Assembly: GCA_030168595.1 (NCBI GenBank)
Contig: CP115556.1
Span: 930,001-994,000, forward strand
Length of the DNA stretch: 64,000 bases
Source of the DNA: Methanomassiliicoccales archaeon LGM-DZ1
Lineage (GTDB): Archaea > Thermoplasmatota > Thermoplasmata > Methanomassiliicoccales > Methanomethylophilaceae
Direction of reading: 5' to 3'
Position 1 is the stretch's first letter. The number at the start of each line of letters is the position of its first letter. The position numbers and the translations under genes are program-made. The notes beneath the pieces are model-generated. The model made no database searches, was not told where the DNA came from, and was given only the letters and a program-made list of their open reading frames with translations. Shown one piece after another: positions 44,701-53,656 of this stretch.

Positions 44701-45432
44701 CTGGGTCAGTGCGCGGTAGCCCTCGCGCTGGGAGAAGACCTTGGCGGTCTCGACGGCGGCGCCGTAGCGCTCGTTGTACTCGACCATGACGCGGTTGGGG
44801 GCGAGGTCCTCGAGGGTGATGAGCACCCTCTCGGTCCCTCCGATGATGAAGTACCCTCCGGGCTCCCTGGGGTCCTCCTTCTCCTTGATGAGCTCCTGCA
44901 GGTACTCCTCCTCGGTCAGCTTGCGCTCGAGGCGCTCCTCGATGCTGGCGCGGCAGAGGTTGCATCCTTTGGACTTCACCATCATGGGGAGGTCCCCGAT
45001 GTGGACCCAGCCGTCGTTCTCGAGGTCCTGCCTGATGCCGTCCTCGTAGACCTCGAAGCGGACGTACACCGGGGACATGTAGTTCAGGTTCCTGAGCCTG
45101 GCCTCCATGGGCGAGATGTCGTGCTTGTATCCGTTCGCCTCGTTGATCTGCGGGCGGTCGATCCTGATGGTGGGCTTGGACTGGGGGTCGATGGCGCCCT
45201 CGTCGTTCCTCGCCCTCCCGATGACGATCTCGATGTCCCTTCCGCCGGTCTTCTCGGGGTCGAGCTTGATGATGCCCCTGACGGCGTCGTCCGTCGGCAC
45301 CCTGATGTCGTCGACGATCCTCTGCATCCTGCTGTTGGGATTGTCGATCGTCGCCAGGAAGTCGTTGAAGGACTCGATGTGGTGGTTTACGATGTTCTTG
45401 TCCCTGAAATAAAGATTTACTAGGTCCCTCAT
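41773..45432 (-). CDS. rpo2: DNA-directed RNA polymerase subunit B (Rpo2), undivided
   Basis: The 1219-residue beta-like subunit is in one piece. It shows 'GRLCPSETPEGQNCGL' and 'ARSRGPVQ'-region equivalents ('VRSRGPVQILTRQPTEGR'), and two zinc sites, 'CPECGHALS...CRWCH' and 'CGNPKCGH...CPVCGN'. Many methanogens have B split into B' and B''; the intact form is typical of Thermoplasmata, supporting the lineage assignment. Confidence 0.97.
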   Translation of the reverse strand: MRDLVNLYFRDKNIVNHHIESFNDFLATIDNPNSRMQRIVDDIRVPTDDAVRGIIKLDPEKTGGRDIEIVIGRARNDEGAIDPQSKPTIRIDRPQINEANGYKHDISPMEARLRNLNYMSPVYVRFEVYEDGIRQDLENDGWVHIGDLPMMVKSKGCNLCRASIEERLERKLTEEEYLQELIKEKEDPREPGGYFIIGGTERVLITLEDLAPNRVMVEYNERYGAAVETAKVFSQREGYRALTQVEKKKDGTLMVSVPVVNGEIPLIALMKALGMEKDSDIYDTIVSDDGMANIVYANIEGSFDINSKTNLPVTQSPPGPQDKILPGYHTTEDALLYLERNFAAGQAKEYRIKKVESILDRSLLPHLGDSKEDRMKKAIYLGRIAKSVLELSLGLRKADDKDHYANKRLKLSGDLMEDLFRTSFSSLMKDLKYQMERNVGRKKSDFSVASSIRPDLFTHKLLHALATGNWVGGRAGVSQLLDRTSNMSSVSHLRRITSSLTRSQPHFEARDLHPTQWGRLCPSETPEGQNCGLVKNAALIINVSESYPEEDVIRMLREFGLASVNDESTRVFVNGNLVGTYPDPEKLVSEIRERRRYGLISQDINIRYDDEMGEVIINSDDGRLRRPLLVLKDGRTVLTRKHIEGIRDGKISWDDLFRDGILEWLDAEEEEDSLVLVSPYDLPARCPECGHALSETDVDWMNVGKADRECELTCRWCHKTFRVPSNIIGPDGKCDYTHMEVDPMIIIGVAAGIVPYPEHNSAPRITMGAAMAKQALGVATSNYRIRPDTRGHLMHYPQVPMVQTQAMDYIGYKYRPAGQNFCIAVLSYHGYNIEDAIVMNKSSVQRGLGRTTFMRSYRAEERRYPGGQEDHFEIPSPDIEGVRADEAYQNLGEDGLISPECFVSGSDVLIGKTSPPKFLEEETDFMSTKKRRETSVTVRPGEQGYVDSVILTESENGSRLVRVKVRDQRIPELGDKFCSRFGQKGVVGRLVDQCDMPFTTDGITPDLVVNPHGIPSRMTVGHVLEMIAGKVGSMEGRTIDGTAFSGENEESIRDGLVRNGFNRSGKEIMYDGRTGRMIQTEVYTGVIFYEKLHHMVSGKLHVRSRGPVQILTRQPTEGRSRQGGLRFGEMERDCLIGHGAAMVIKDRLLDESDGTQQYVCGNPKCGHIAVMNRFGQLRCPVCGNTTSIYLVQTSYAFKLLMDELLSLGVAMRLQLEDLS

Positions 45433-45439
45433 TCGATTC

Positions 45440-45706
45440 TCACCCTTTGGTTACGAGCCTGTAGACGGTGAACTCCTGCGCCGTCTCCGACTTCCTGATG
45501 ATCTTGACGATCCTTCCCTCGTCTATCGGCCCGTGGATCTGCTCGAGCACCCGGATGACCGCGTCCGTGGTCTTGATCTTGGGAAGCTGGTCGCGGGTGA
45601 CGCCCAGCTTCTTCAGGACCTCCTCGGCCTCCTCTTCTGAGAGTAGATGGTGCTCGGGCACGAGATTGTGCCTGAGAATGTTGAAGGAGTCAGTTTCTGC
45701 TGCCAT
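45440..45706 (-). CDS. rpo5: DNA-directed RNA polymerase subunit H (Rpo5)
   Basis: The 88-residue subunit H has the conserved 'LVPEHHLLSEEEAEEVLKKL' and C-terminal 'YRLVTKG'. It is the first protein gene of the operon. The start MAAETD has AAAGGTG just upstream. A longer frame to 45829 adds residues foreign to the family and was rejected. Confidence 0.95.
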   Translation of the reverse strand: MAAETDSFNILRHNLVPEHHLLSEEEAEEVLKKLGVTRDQLPKIKTTDAVIRVLEQIHGPIDEGRIVKIIRKSETAQEFTVYRLVTKG

Positions 45707-45714
45707 TTTTACAC

Positions 45715-45730
45715 CTTTTATCGATAAAAG
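45715..45730 (-). promoter_or_regulatory. 16-bp perfect palindrome ahead of the rpo operon
   Basis: CTTTTATCGATAAAAG is perfectly self-complementary and ends 8 bp before the rpo5 start codon. It overlaps the ribosome-binding region and is too close to be a standard TATA box for a leadered transcript. It may be a protein-binding site or an RNA hairpin controlling rpo expression. Confidence 0.45.
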
Positions 45731-45833
45731 CCTCGGAAAACTCTGCCCGGTACGCAGGAGCCGTGTTTCCCAGAAATCAGTAGAATCATCCTCATACTTG
45801 ATCCGCCGTCGATCGCTCATGAAGAACACAAAG

Positions 45834-45907
45834 CGGGCTTGGAGGGATTCGAACCCCCGACCACCTGATTAAAAGTCAGATGCTCTACCTAGCTGAGCTA
45901 CAAGCCC
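45834..45907 (-). tRNA. tRNA-Lys (anticodon TTT), CCA not encoded
   Basis: The acceptor GGGCTTG pairs with CAAGCCC. The anticodon stem TCTGA/TCAGG holds CTTTTAA (anticodon TTT). The T arm is GGGGG-TTCGAAT-CCCTC. The discriminator G is followed by CTT, so CCA is added after transcription. It lies 127 bp upstream of rpo5 on the same strand. Confidence 0.95.
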
Positions 45908-45944
45908 AATTGTTATCCTATCGAAAGCACCCCAAAAGATAGTC

Positions 45945-45956
45945 ATATTTAAATTA
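45945..45956 (-). promoter_or_regulatory. TATA box of tRNA-Lys (and possibly the rpo operon)
   Basis: The minus strand reads TAATTTAAATAT ~40 bp upstream of the tRNA 5' end. I saw no equally good TATA box between the tRNA and rpo5, so read-through from here into the polymerase genes is possible. Confidence 0.5.
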
Positions 45957-46023
45957 TAGGGGCTGGAAACGGCAGGTCCCCTGGATTCCCCGGGAACATC
46001 TCCGATGGCTGCAGGACGTTCTG

Positions 46024-46033
46024 CTAAAATATC
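46024..46033 (+). promoter_or_regulatory. TATA box of the CDC48/VAT gene
   Basis: CTAAAATATC is ~25-30 bp upstream of the ATG at 46056, suggesting a leaderless transcript. Confidence 0.5.
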
Positions 46034-46055
46034 CCTTCCATGATGAAGCTACCAT

Positions 46056-48278
46056 ATGACTTCCCTGATCCTGCGCGTAGACGCGCCGAAACGCCTGAAG
46101 GAGGCCGGCTACGGAAGGGCCCGCCTCGACCCCGAGGCGTACTCATCGCTGGAACTCACCATAGGCAGCATAGTCAGGATCACCGGCAAGAACACCGCGG
46201 TCGCCAAGATATTCCGCAGCGACCCGGAGGATGCCGGTTCCGGGATCATCAGGATAGACGGCCTCACCAGGACCTCGGCCGGCGTCTCCATAGGGGAGAA
46301 CGTCAAGGTCGAGAGGATAGACCCGGGCCGGGCGGTGAGGGTCGTCCTCGCCCCGAACATACCTCCCGGGACCCACATCGCCGTCGACGACAATTTCGCC
46401 GGCATCTTCAAGAGCAACCTCATCGGGAGGCCGGTCGTCAAAGGGCTGGACATCACCGTGCCGAACGTATCTCTCATGGGGAACCGCTCCGTGTTTAGAG
46501 TGGTGTCGTCGGACCCGCCCGAGGCCGTCATCTCCGACACCACCGACCTGGTGATCCTCGAAGGGCCCGAGTCCCCCGCCGGCAAGAAGCGCGGGAAGGC
46601 CAAGTTCGGAAGGGAGAGCAAGTTCACCACCTACGACGACATCGGCGGCCTCGACGACGAGCTGAGGCGCATCAGGGAGATGATCGAGCTCCCGCTGAAG
46701 CACCCCGAGCTGTTCGAGAGGATGGGGATATCCGCTCCGAAGGGCGTCCTCCTCTACGGGCCCCCGGGGACCGGGAAGACCCTCATCGCTGAGGCTCTGG
46801 CTAATGAGTCCGGGGCCAGTTTCCTGACCATCCGCGGGCCGGAGATCGTCGGGAAGTACTACGGCGAGTCGGAGGCGCACCTGAGGGAGATCTTCGATCA
46901 GGCCGAGAAGTCCGCGCCGTCGATCATCTTCATCGACGAGATCGACTCCATCGCCCCCAACAGGGAACGCGCCGACTCGGAGACCGAGCGCAGGATCGTG
47001 GCTCAGCTTCTGACCCTCATGGACGGCATGGGAGGCCGCGGGAACGTGGTGGTCATCGGGGCCACCAACCAGGAGGATTCCATCGACCCGGCGCTGAGGC
47101 GCCCGGGGAGGTTCGACAGGGAGATCGAGATCGGCATACCCAACCTCGAGGGCAGGAGGTCCATCCTCGAGGTGCACACCAGGTCCATGCCGCTCGCCGA
47201 GGACGTCGACCTCGATGCGCTGGCACATACCACTCACGGCTTCGTCGGGGCCGACCTCGCCGCCCTCTGCAGGGAAGCGGCGATGAAATGCCTAGGCCGC
47301 TACATGAAGGACGTCGACCTCGACAGGAAGGTCCCGGCCGAGGTGCTGGAGAAGATGAAGGTGGGCATGGACGATTTCTCGGCCGCCTTCAGCGAGGTCG
47401 AGCCCAGCGGCATGAGGGAGGTGTCCGTGGAGGTCCCGAAGGTCACCTGGGACGACATCGGCGGGCTGGACGACATAAGGCGCGAGATGACCGAGGTCCT
47501 CATGCCGGGGGAGGAGCGCAAGGACTTCGAGCGCCTGGGCATCTCCGCCGGGAAGGGCGTCCTCCTCTACGGGCCCCCCGGGACCGGGAAGACCCTCATC
47601 GCCAAGGCGATGGCCAACCAGGCGGACGCCAACTTCATCCTGGTGAACGGCCCGGAGCTGCTCAACAAGTTCGTCGGGCAGGGGGAAGAGAACCTCAGGA
47701 AGATCTTCAAGCGCGCCAGGCAGATGGCCCCGTCGATCATCTTCTTCGACGAGCTGGATTCCCTGGCGCCCAGGAGGGCGGGGGACGAGGCGTCGAGGGC
47801 GACCGACAGCATGGTCGCGCAGCTCCTTACCGCCCTGGACGGCGTGGAGCAGCTGAAGAACGTCCTGGTCATCGGAGCGACCAACAGGCCCGACATGATC
47901 GACCCGGCGGTCCTGAGGCCCGGGCGCCTGGACAGGATGATCCTGGTCGGGAAGCCCTCCGAGGACGCCAGACTCAGCATACTGAAGGTCCACACGCGCA
48001 GGATGCCGCTGGCAGACGACGTCGACCTGGAGGAGCTGGCCGCCCGCACCGAGGGTTACGTCGGGGCCGACCTGGCGACCGTCTGCAGGGAGGCCGGGCT
48101 GGCCGCCTACCATGAGGACCCGAAGATCGAGTACGTGCACATGAGGCACTTCGAGAAGGCGATGGGAATGGTCAGGCCGTCCGTCGACGACATGACCTAC
48201 AAGGCGTACTCCGACATGGCCGCCGAGGCCCGCAGCAGCAAGAAGGGCAAATGGGACAATAACCAGCTCTACGGATGA
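46056..48278 (+). CDS. CDC48/VAT-type AAA ATPase
   Basis: The 740-residue unfoldase has an N-domain (double-psi barrel, ~1-185) and two AAA modules. D1 has 'GPPGTGKT' (~235) and '[12 protein letters not shown]'. D2 has 'GPPGTGKT' (~506) and '[12 protein letters not shown]'. The second region of homology of each module is intact. The family works as a hexamer that threads proteins, in archaea often feeding the proteasome. It is monocistronic and converges on elp3 with a 9-bp gap. Confidence 0.95.
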   Translation: MTSLILRVDAPKRLKEAGYGRARLDPEAYSSLELTIGSIVRITGKNTAVAKIFRSDPEDAGSGIIRIDGLTRTSAGVSIGENVKVERIDPGRAVRVVLAPNIPPGTHIAVDDNFAGIFKSNLIGRPVVKGLDITVPNVSLMGNRSVFRVVSSDPPEAVISDTTDLVILEGPESPAGKKRGKAKFGRESKFTTYDDIGGLDDELRRIREMIELPLKHPELFERMGISAPKGVLLYGPPGTGKTLIAEALANESGASFLTIRGPEIVGKYYGESEAHLREIFDQAEKSAPSIIFIDEIDSIAPNRERADSETERRIVAQLLTLMDGMGGRGNVVVIGATNQEDSIDPALRRPGRFDREIEIGIPNLEGRRSILEVHTRSMPLAEDVDLDALAHTTHGFVGADLAALCREAAMKCLGRYMKDVDLDRKVPAEVLEKMKVGMDDFSAAFSEVEPSGMREVSVEVPKVTWDDIGGLDDIRREMTEVLMPGEERKDFERLGISAGKGVLLYGPPGTGKTLIAKAMANQADANFILVNGPELLNKFVGQGEENLRKIFKRARQMAPSIIFFDELDSLAPRRAGDEASRATDSMVAQLLTALDGVEQLKNVLVIGATNRPDMIDPAVLRPGRLDRMILVGKPSEDARLSILKVHTRRMPLADDVDLEELAARTEGYVGADLATVCREAGLAAYHEDPKIEYVHMRHFEKAMGMVRPSVDDMTYKAYSDMAAEARSSKKGKWDNNQLYG

Positions 48279-48287
48279 CCCAGACGG

Positions 48288-49823
48288 TCAGAGGTCCTTG
48301 ACCATGTAAGGCGGGGCGGGAGTGTAGCCGAGCTTGGCATAATACTCCCTGGCCCCCGGCGCGGATGTGACGCACATGCGGGTGCATCCTTCCCGGGCCG
48401 CTGCCGCCTCGGCCTCGGCGAGGAGCCTCTTCCCGTAGCCCCTGTGCTGCCATCCCTCGGCCTCCTTCCCAACGGCCGTCTCCTGCCCCGCGACCCTGAG
48501 CTCGCGTATGCGGGCGGTCCCGCTGCCGTCCGTCCTCAGGCGTACGTAGCCGATTATCCTGTCTCCTGTCTCGAACGATATGAAATGCTCCGTCCCGCCG
48601 GACGCCTCGTAGGTCTGGGTCTTCAGCTCCGCGCCGTCCGGCCCTTCCGGCGGGAGCCCGCTCCTGCCCGCCTCGCGGCAGCGGATGCACCTGCAGGAGA
48701 GCCCCTCCTTCGCCATGTTCTCCTGCACCAGCTGGCGCAGGTTGCTCTGCATTATGCCGGCGGCGATCTCCGGGACCGGGATGTCCCTCTGTATGCGCTG
48801 TATCCTGACGTACTCGGGGACCTGGGACTTCATCTCTGACAGGAGGGCGACCGCCGTGGCCGTGTCCGGAGGGACGTATTCCCCTGCCTCCCACCACCTG
48901 TGCATCTCGGTACCTGGGATCACCAGGGCAGGATAGAACTTCAGGCCGTCCGGGCGGAACGCCGGGTCGGAGAACAGCCTGCGGAAGCACCTGAGGTCGT
49001 TTTCGGGCGAGGAGCCGGGAAGTCCCGGCATGATGTGGTAGCACACCAGGAGCCCGTGCCTCCGGCAGACCTCGGTGGCCCTGACCGTCTCGGCCACGCC
49101 GTGGCCCCTGCTGACCTTCTTCAGAACTTCATCGTCGAGGATCTGCACCCCGAGCTCCACCCTGGTGGCGCCGAGGCGCATCATCTCCTCTACAGCTTTG
49201 TCTGTCATGAGGTAGTCGGGGCGGGACTCCACCGTGAGCCCGACGCACCTGTGCTCCGCAGACCCGTTGATCGCCTGCGCCTCCTCCAGCGAGGCTGCGG
49301 GACGGCCGTTCATGGCGTCGAAGCACCTCTTGACGAACCATTCCCGGTACATCGGGTCGCGGGAGGTGAAGTTCCCTCCCATGATGATCAGGTCGATCTT
49401 GGATGATGGGTGACCGACCTCCTCCAGCTGGGATATCCTCGAGGCGACCTGGTCGTACGGGTCGTAATGGTTCATCGCCGCCCTCCTGGCTGCCGGCTCC
49501 TTGCCGGTGTAGGACTGGGGGGAGTTGTTCTCGACCCCGCCGGGGCAGTAGGCGCACTTGCCGTGGGGGCAGGGGTACGGGGAGGTCATGACGGCCACCG
49601 CGGAGACGCCCGACACTGTCTTCACTGGCTTCTTGACCAGCAGGGGCAGGAACCTCTCCCTCTCCTCCCCGCTCAGAAGTGCCAGCACCTCTGAGTTCGG
49701 CGGGACCTTGTCGGGCCCCAGCTCGGAGCACAGCTTCATCTTGAGGCGCTGGAGGGAATCGCGGTCGGAGACCTCCCCGGACCTGAGGGCCTCCGCGATG
49801 CGTTGGGGGACCTCGTTTCCCAT
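48288..49823 (-). CDS. elp3: tRNA U34 carboxymethyltransferase Elp3
   Basis: Elp3 places a carboxymethyl group on wobble U34. The 511-residue protein has a radical SAM motif C85-x4-C90-x2-C93 ('CPHGKCAYC') and a C-terminal GNAT acetyl-CoA domain, with 'WQHRGYGKRLLAEAE' as the acetyl-CoA-binding segment. Archaeal Elp3 works alone, without the other Elongator subunits. It follows the winged-helix gene by 2 bp. Confidence 0.95.
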   Translation of the reverse strand: MGNEVPQRIAEALRSGEVSDRDSLQRLKMKLCSELGPDKVPPNSEVLALLSGEERERFLPLLVKKPVKTVSGVSAVAVMTSPYPCPHGKCAYCPGGVENNSPQSYTGKEPAARRAAMNHYDPYDQVASRISQLEEVGHPSSKIDLIIMGGNFTSRDPMYREWFVKRCFDAMNGRPAASLEEAQAINGSAEHRCVGLTVESRPDYLMTDKAVEEMMRLGATRVELGVQILDDEVLKKVSRGHGVAETVRATEVCRRHGLLVCYHIMPGLPGSSPENDLRCFRRLFSDPAFRPDGLKFYPALVIPGTEMHRWWEAGEYVPPDTATAVALLSEMKSQVPEYVRIQRIQRDIPVPEIAAGIMQSNLRQLVQENMAKEGLSCRCIRCREAGRSGLPPEGPDGAELKTQTYEASGGTEHFISFETGDRIIGYVRLRTDGSGTARIRELRVAGQETAVGKEAEGWQHRGYGKRLLAEAEAAAAREGCTRMCVTSAPGAREYYAKLGYTPAPPYMVKDL

Positions 49824-49825
49824 CT

Positions 49826-50293
49826 TCAGCTCTTCTCCGCCCTTTCCTTCGCAAGCTGCCCGAACCTCTCAACGGTCTTGCGGTAGTTGTCCATGGCCAT
49901 CTTCACGTTGGCCTCGCAGAACGACCACGCTTTGGACAGGTCGCCGTATCTCAGGCGGTATCCGCGCCTGACCTGGCCGTCGGCGCCCTGGACATCGGTG
50001 TACTCGACGATGTCCATCGACTTCAGCTTGTTGATGTAGCGGTAGACGGTGGGCTTGGTGGTGTCCAGGAGGGCGGCGATCTCCTCGGCCGCCCATGCCT
50101 TGGAGGGGTTCTTCATGAAGAAGTCCATGAAGATCCTGTAAGGGATGCTCTCCCTCAGGGTGAGCGCCCCGCTCCCCCTCGGGTCGTAGCCCTTAGAAAG
50201 GTAGCCGATCTGCGTTAGGAACGTCTCGGCGAGGACGTCAATATCGTCCACGCCGGTCATGGGAGTGTTGGATACCACCTGGAGCTCGAACAT
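49826..50293 (-). CDS. Winged-helix transcriptional regulator
   Basis: The 155-residue protein contains a winged helix at ~65-110 ('AAEEIAALLDTTKPTVYRYINKLKSM') with a charged wing, and a C-terminal helical segment likely used for dimer formation. It resembles small MarR/ArsR-like regulators conserved in methanogens. It precedes elp3 by 2 bp, so the two are probably one operon; its targets are unknown. Confidence 0.75.
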   Translation of the reverse strand: MFELQVVSNTPMTGVDDIDVLAETFLTQIGYLSKGYDPRGSGALTLRESIPYRIFMDFFMKNPSKAWAAEEIAALLDTTKPTVYRYINKLKSMDIVEYTDVQGADGQVRRGYRLRYGDLSKAWSFCEANVKMAMDNYRKTVERFGQLAKERAEKS

Positions 50294-50486
50294 CTGTGCA
50301 CCGCCTTCTTTCCTTTATGCTTGAAAAGTTAAGCCCGGATATAAACTTGTATCGGGCCTCTGCGGCGGGCCCCGCACAGTGCAGTAAACGGCGGGACCGA
50401 AGCGCGGGGGTATAGGCGCGGACGGTCCCGCCGGGGGGCAGAGAATGCCCCGGTTAAAGGGTTTGAGCGTAAGATGATGCGGGGGC

Positions 50487-51995
50487 TCAGTCCCCGTTCC
50501 CGGGATCGGTCCCGGAGGCCGCGGTGGCCGTGGGGACGCTCCCGGCCTTCTTCTCCTTGGCCTGCAGTGCGAACCAGAGCGGGATGTAGGCCAGGAGTAT
50601 GATCGCCCCTACGACCACGGACGACGGCCCGAACAGGTAGTTGGACTCGTACGCCAGGCAGGGAATCAGTATGAAGAACTGGTAGATCGCCAATCCGGCG
50701 GCGACATATACCCAGCCCTTGGGCGCGTTCCATACCCTGGGCCTGTCCTTGAACTTCGGGTCGTAGTGGGTCTTGAGGAAGCAGATCATCGCCATCCCCA
50801 GCGCGAAGCAGAACCCGAACGACGAGGCCGCCAGGATCATTCCCGGGGTGCCGAGGGGGATCAGGCACATGCCGACCGCGAACTGGAAGAACATGGCGTA
50901 GATGGGGGCCCCGTTCTTGTTCGTCTTGCTGAGGAGCTTCGGCATGTTGCCGTTCTGGCTCATCGCGAAGAGCGTCCTCGATGAACCGAGGAAGGCCGTC
51001 TGGATCAGCATGACCATGCCTGCGACGAGCAGGATCAGGGCGACGAGGGCCCCCTCGTCACCGAAGTCGCTCACGCAGAGAGGGGCCAGGGTCGCATATC
51101 CTGCGACGTCGACGCCGTCGTAGCCGAGGGTGCCGAACACCGACAGCGAGACGATGAAGTACATGAACAGGCAGATGAGGCCGCAGGCGATGAGCGCCTT
51201 GGGCAGGTCGTGCCCGGGGTCCTTGTACTCCGCGCCGTAAGTGGCGCAGGACTCCCATGCGCAGGCGCTCCACTGGGCGGTCGCCAGGAACCCGAACACC
51301 AGCATGAACCCGTTGGCGTCCCACTCCCAGTCGGGGGAGGTCCAGTCCCTGCTGACGGTGTCCAGGCTGAAGGACCCGTCGATGAACGGGATGGCCACGA
51401 CGATGACCAGCGGGACGATGGTTATCAGCGAGAGGATCAGCTGCGCCGTGGCGCCGCCGGAGAGCCCTCTCGATCCGATGCCGACGATGACTCCGTAGAT
51501 GATGGCCCCGAGCACCAGGTTGAGGACGGTCGGGTCGATGTCCGCCATGAAGCCGATGTACTCGTCGAAGTACTCGCTCTGGAGGTACGTCCCGGTCATG
51601 ATCGTGAAGATCGGGATGACCGGGGTCCACGTGAACCAATAGGACCAGGCGGTGAACGCGCCTATGAACTTACCCCAATTGACCTTCTTCCCGCGGTACT
51701 TCTCCTCATCGTCGAAAACATACTGGGCGCATGCCCCGATGCCGGACACGCCGAAATTGGCCGCCATCTCTCCGATGGCCATGTTCTGCAGGAAACCCTG
51801 CAGGACCGATATGACCCAGATGGCGATGCTCATCGCCCACAGGGTCCCCGATAGGTCGTACAGGGACGGCAGGATCAGGATGGGCACGCCCATCGCGATG
51901 ATGACTCCCTGTTTCCAATCGATGGTCCTCGCGAGCTCCGACGTACCTTCAACTGAAGTTCCATAGCTTTCGCTGGGACTGCTTGCTTCTGCCAT
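50487..51995 (-). CDS. APC-superfamily amino acid permease
   Basis: The ~502-residue protein has 12 predicted membrane helices. It contains 'GVSGIGACAQYVF', 'FLATAQWSACAWESCATYGAEYKDP' and a Ser/Thr-rich cytoplasmic tail, matching the APC/glutamate-GABA-antiporter-like permeases. The substrate is unknown but is probably an amino acid or amine. I chose ATG 51995, which has GGAGG 7 nt upstream, over GTG 52001. Confidence 0.85.
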   Translation of the reverse strand: MAEASSPSESYGTSVEGTSELARTIDWKQGVIIAMGVPILILPSLYDLSGTLWAMSIAIWVISVLQGFLQNMAIGEMAANFGVSGIGACAQYVFDDEEKYRGKKVNWGKFIGAFTAWSYWFTWTPVIPIFTIMTGTYLQSEYFDEYIGFMADIDPTVLNLVLGAIIYGVIVGIGSRGLSGGATAQLILSLITIVPLVIVVAIPFIDGSFSLDTVSRDWTSPDWEWDANGFMLVFGFLATAQWSACAWESCATYGAEYKDPGHDLPKALIACGLICLFMYFIVSLSVFGTLGYDGVDVAGYATLAPLCVSDFGDEGALVALILLVAGMVMLIQTAFLGSSRTLFAMSQNGNMPKLLSKTNKNGAPIYAMFFQFAVGMCLIPLGTPGMILAASSFGFCFALGMAMICFLKTHYDPKFKDRPRVWNAPKGWVYVAAGLAIYQFFILIPCLAYESNYLFGPSSVVVGAIILLAYIPLWFALQAKEKKAGSVPTATAASGTDPGNGD

Positions 51996-52092
51996 TGCCA
52001 CTCCTCCGCACCCTGACGCCGGACGCAGGATTGCCGTCCTGCTAAATCGTGTCCGGCCCGGGGCAAGACTGAAAAGAATATCCGATTGGAGA

Positions 52093-52104
52093 CTATTTAA
52101 AAAA
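52093..52104 (-). promoter_or_regulatory. TATA-like element of the permease gene
   Basis: Read leftward this is TTTTTTAAATAG, ~95 bp upstream of the permease start, so the transcript would carry a ~70-nt leader. No riboswitch fold was recognised in the leader. Confidence 0.4.
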
Positions 52105-52156
52105 CGTTACGAATTTTCGGATGACCAGAGAACCATATTAAAAGGTTCCTATGGGT

Positions 52157-52183
52157 AATGCTTTAAATTCAAACCAAAGCATT
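52157..52183. promoter_or_regulatory. Inverted repeat with adjoining AT-rich tract upstream of the permease
   Basis: AATGCTTT (52157-52164) and AAAGCATT (52176-52183) are a perfect 8-bp pair with an 11-bp spacer. They are followed by TATATAATACATATAA, in the 243-bp gap between the COG1709-like regulator and the permease. It could be an operator or the end structure of the regulator transcript. Confidence 0.4.
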
Positions 52184-52238
52184 ATATATAATACATATAA
52201 GGCAAGGTTGGATGCATGCTCCGACCCACAGCCCCGAA

Positions 52239-52754
52239 TCAGTAGCGTTCCTTCAGCACATCGATGATCTTCATCACGCTGTCGAACGGCATGACGGGGT
52301 ATACCGGCACCGTCGAGATCTTCTCGATGGTGGACGCCACGATGGGCGCGCAGATGATGCCGACCGCGCCGTCCCTGCCTGCACGCACTGCGGCGATGAC
52401 AGCATCCTCCACGGTGGAGACCGTGTACTCGCGGATGGCGATGGTGCCCCCGGCGCCCGTGTCGAAGCTCTTGGGGAGGCCCTCCATGAACGATGAGGCG
52501 GCGATGACGGCAGTGAACTTCTGCTTGTCCTTGCCGTAGATCTGCTTCAGGGCGTTTACAATCTGCCTCACGGTGCGCAGGTTGGGCTCCCTCCTCTCCT
52601 CGAGGATCTTGTACATGGTGCTCTGGGACAGCCCCGACACCGAGCAGAACTCGCTGAGGGACATATGGAGCTCGTCGTCGAGGATGTTCTGGAAGGCCTT
52701 CTGGAAACCTCCCTCCTCCCTGAGCATCCCCGATATGAGGTCTTCCACGGTCAT
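52239..52754 (-). CDS. COG1709-type helix-turn-helix regulator
   Basis: The 171-residue protein has an XRE-like helix-turn-helix at ~32-68 ('SLSEFCSVSGLSQSTMYKIL') and a C-terminal alpha/beta domain ending 'VMPFDSVMKIIDVLKERY'. This matches archaeal predicted transcriptional regulators of the COG1709 type. Its start overlaps the thioredoxin reductase stop (ATGA), so it may sense redox state or control the downstream permease; both are inferences. Confidence 0.75.
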   Translation of the reverse strand: MTVEDLISGMLREEGGFQKAFQNILDDELHMSLSEFCSVSGLSQSTMYKILEERREPNLRTVRQIVNALKQIYGKDKQKFTAVIAASSFMEGLPKSFDTGAGGTIAIREYTVSTVEDAVIAAVRAGRDGAVGIICAPIVASTIEKISTVPVYPVMPFDSVMKIIDVLKERY

Positions 52755-53650
52755 TTCTTCGCCCTCGCGGCATAGGCGGCCGCGGACATCCCCGCGATGA
52801 CGCCCTCGCCGACGGCCTTGCCGATCTGCCAAGGCCTGCCGGTGATGTCCCCGCAGGCGAACAGCCCCGGGACGCCGGGCACCGAGCAGTCCTTCTCCAC
52901 CTTCAGGGTGTCGTCGATCTCCGGCATCGCCCCGAGGTCCATGGAGAGGTCGGCGGAGGACCTCCCGCCGAGCTCGATGAACACGCCGTCGACGGGGAGC
53001 TCCGTGCCGTCCTCCAGGACCACGGACTTCACGAGCCCGTCGCCGTGGATCTCCTTCACCGACGACTCTATCCTCACGGCCCCCGCGGCCTCGGCCTTCT
53101 TCTCGAGTGCCGGGTCCGCATCGTGCGACTTCGCGATCCAGAAGGTCTCCGACGCGTACCTGGTCATGATCTCGGCGCCGATGGCGGCCTCCGATTCGGA
53201 CCCGACCACGGCGACCCTCCTGCCCTTGTAGAAATTGCAGTCGCAGGACACGCAGTAGCTGACGCCCTTCCCGTTCGAGAACTCGGCCTCTCCCGGGACG
53301 TTCAGCTTGTTGCGGGAGACCCCGGTGGCGAGGACGACCGCCCTCGCGGAGATCTCCGTCCCCGACTCGGCGACTATCCTGAACATCCCGTCCGCCCCGC
53401 GCGAAGCGGAGACGACGTTCATGTCCAGGACCTCGCACCCGAACGAGTGCGCCTGGCGGACGCCGTTCATGAGCAGGTCTATGCCCTTGGCCTTCCCGGC
53501 GGTCCCGAAGTAGTTCTCCACGGATATGCCGTAGGCAGCGCTCCCGGAGATCCTTCCGATGAGGACCGTGCTCACCTTCCTGCGGGCCGAGTGGATGGCG
53601 GCCTGGAGGCCTGCCGGCCCGGACCCGATGATCAGAACGTCGGCGTCCAT
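52751..53650 (-). CDS. trxB: Thioredoxin reductase
   Basis: The 299-residue flavoprotein has FAD-binding 'IIGSGPAGLQAA' at the N-terminus, the redox centre C133-V-S-C136 (with an extra C138), and 'GLFACGDITGRPW' near the C-terminus. The NAD(P)H-binding loop 'VVGSESEAAIG' lacks the full NADPH signature, so the electron donor could be NADH or F420H2-type rather than NADPH. It follows the thioredoxin gene by 6 bp. Confidence 0.9.
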   Translation of the reverse strand: MDADVLIIGSGPAGLQAAIHSARRKVSTVLIGRISGSAAYGISVENYFGTAGKAKGIDLLMNGVRQAHSFGCEVLDMNVVSASRGADGMFRIVAESGTEISARAVVLATGVSRNKLNVPGEAEFSNGKGVSYCVSCDCNFYKGRRVAVVGSESEAAIGAEIMTRYASETFWIAKSHDADPALEKKAEAAGAVRIESSVKEIHGDGLVKSVVLEDGTELPVDGVFIELGGRSSADLSMDLGAMPEIDDTLKVEKDCSVPGVPGLFACGDITGRPWQIGKAVGEGVIAGMSAAAYAARAKK

Positions 53651-53656
53651 CTGAGC

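Noticed and set aside
41932-45423. A 1163-codon open frame on the plus strand opposite rpo2
   Set aside because: It mirrors the rpo2 codon structure, is dominated by Val/Asp/Gly/Leu from GC-rich antisense codons, and has no family features. rpo2 is certain.
45707-45829. A longer start for Rpo5 at 45829
   Set aside because: The extra 41 residues are unlike subunit H, and a ribosome-binding site precedes the ATG at 45706.
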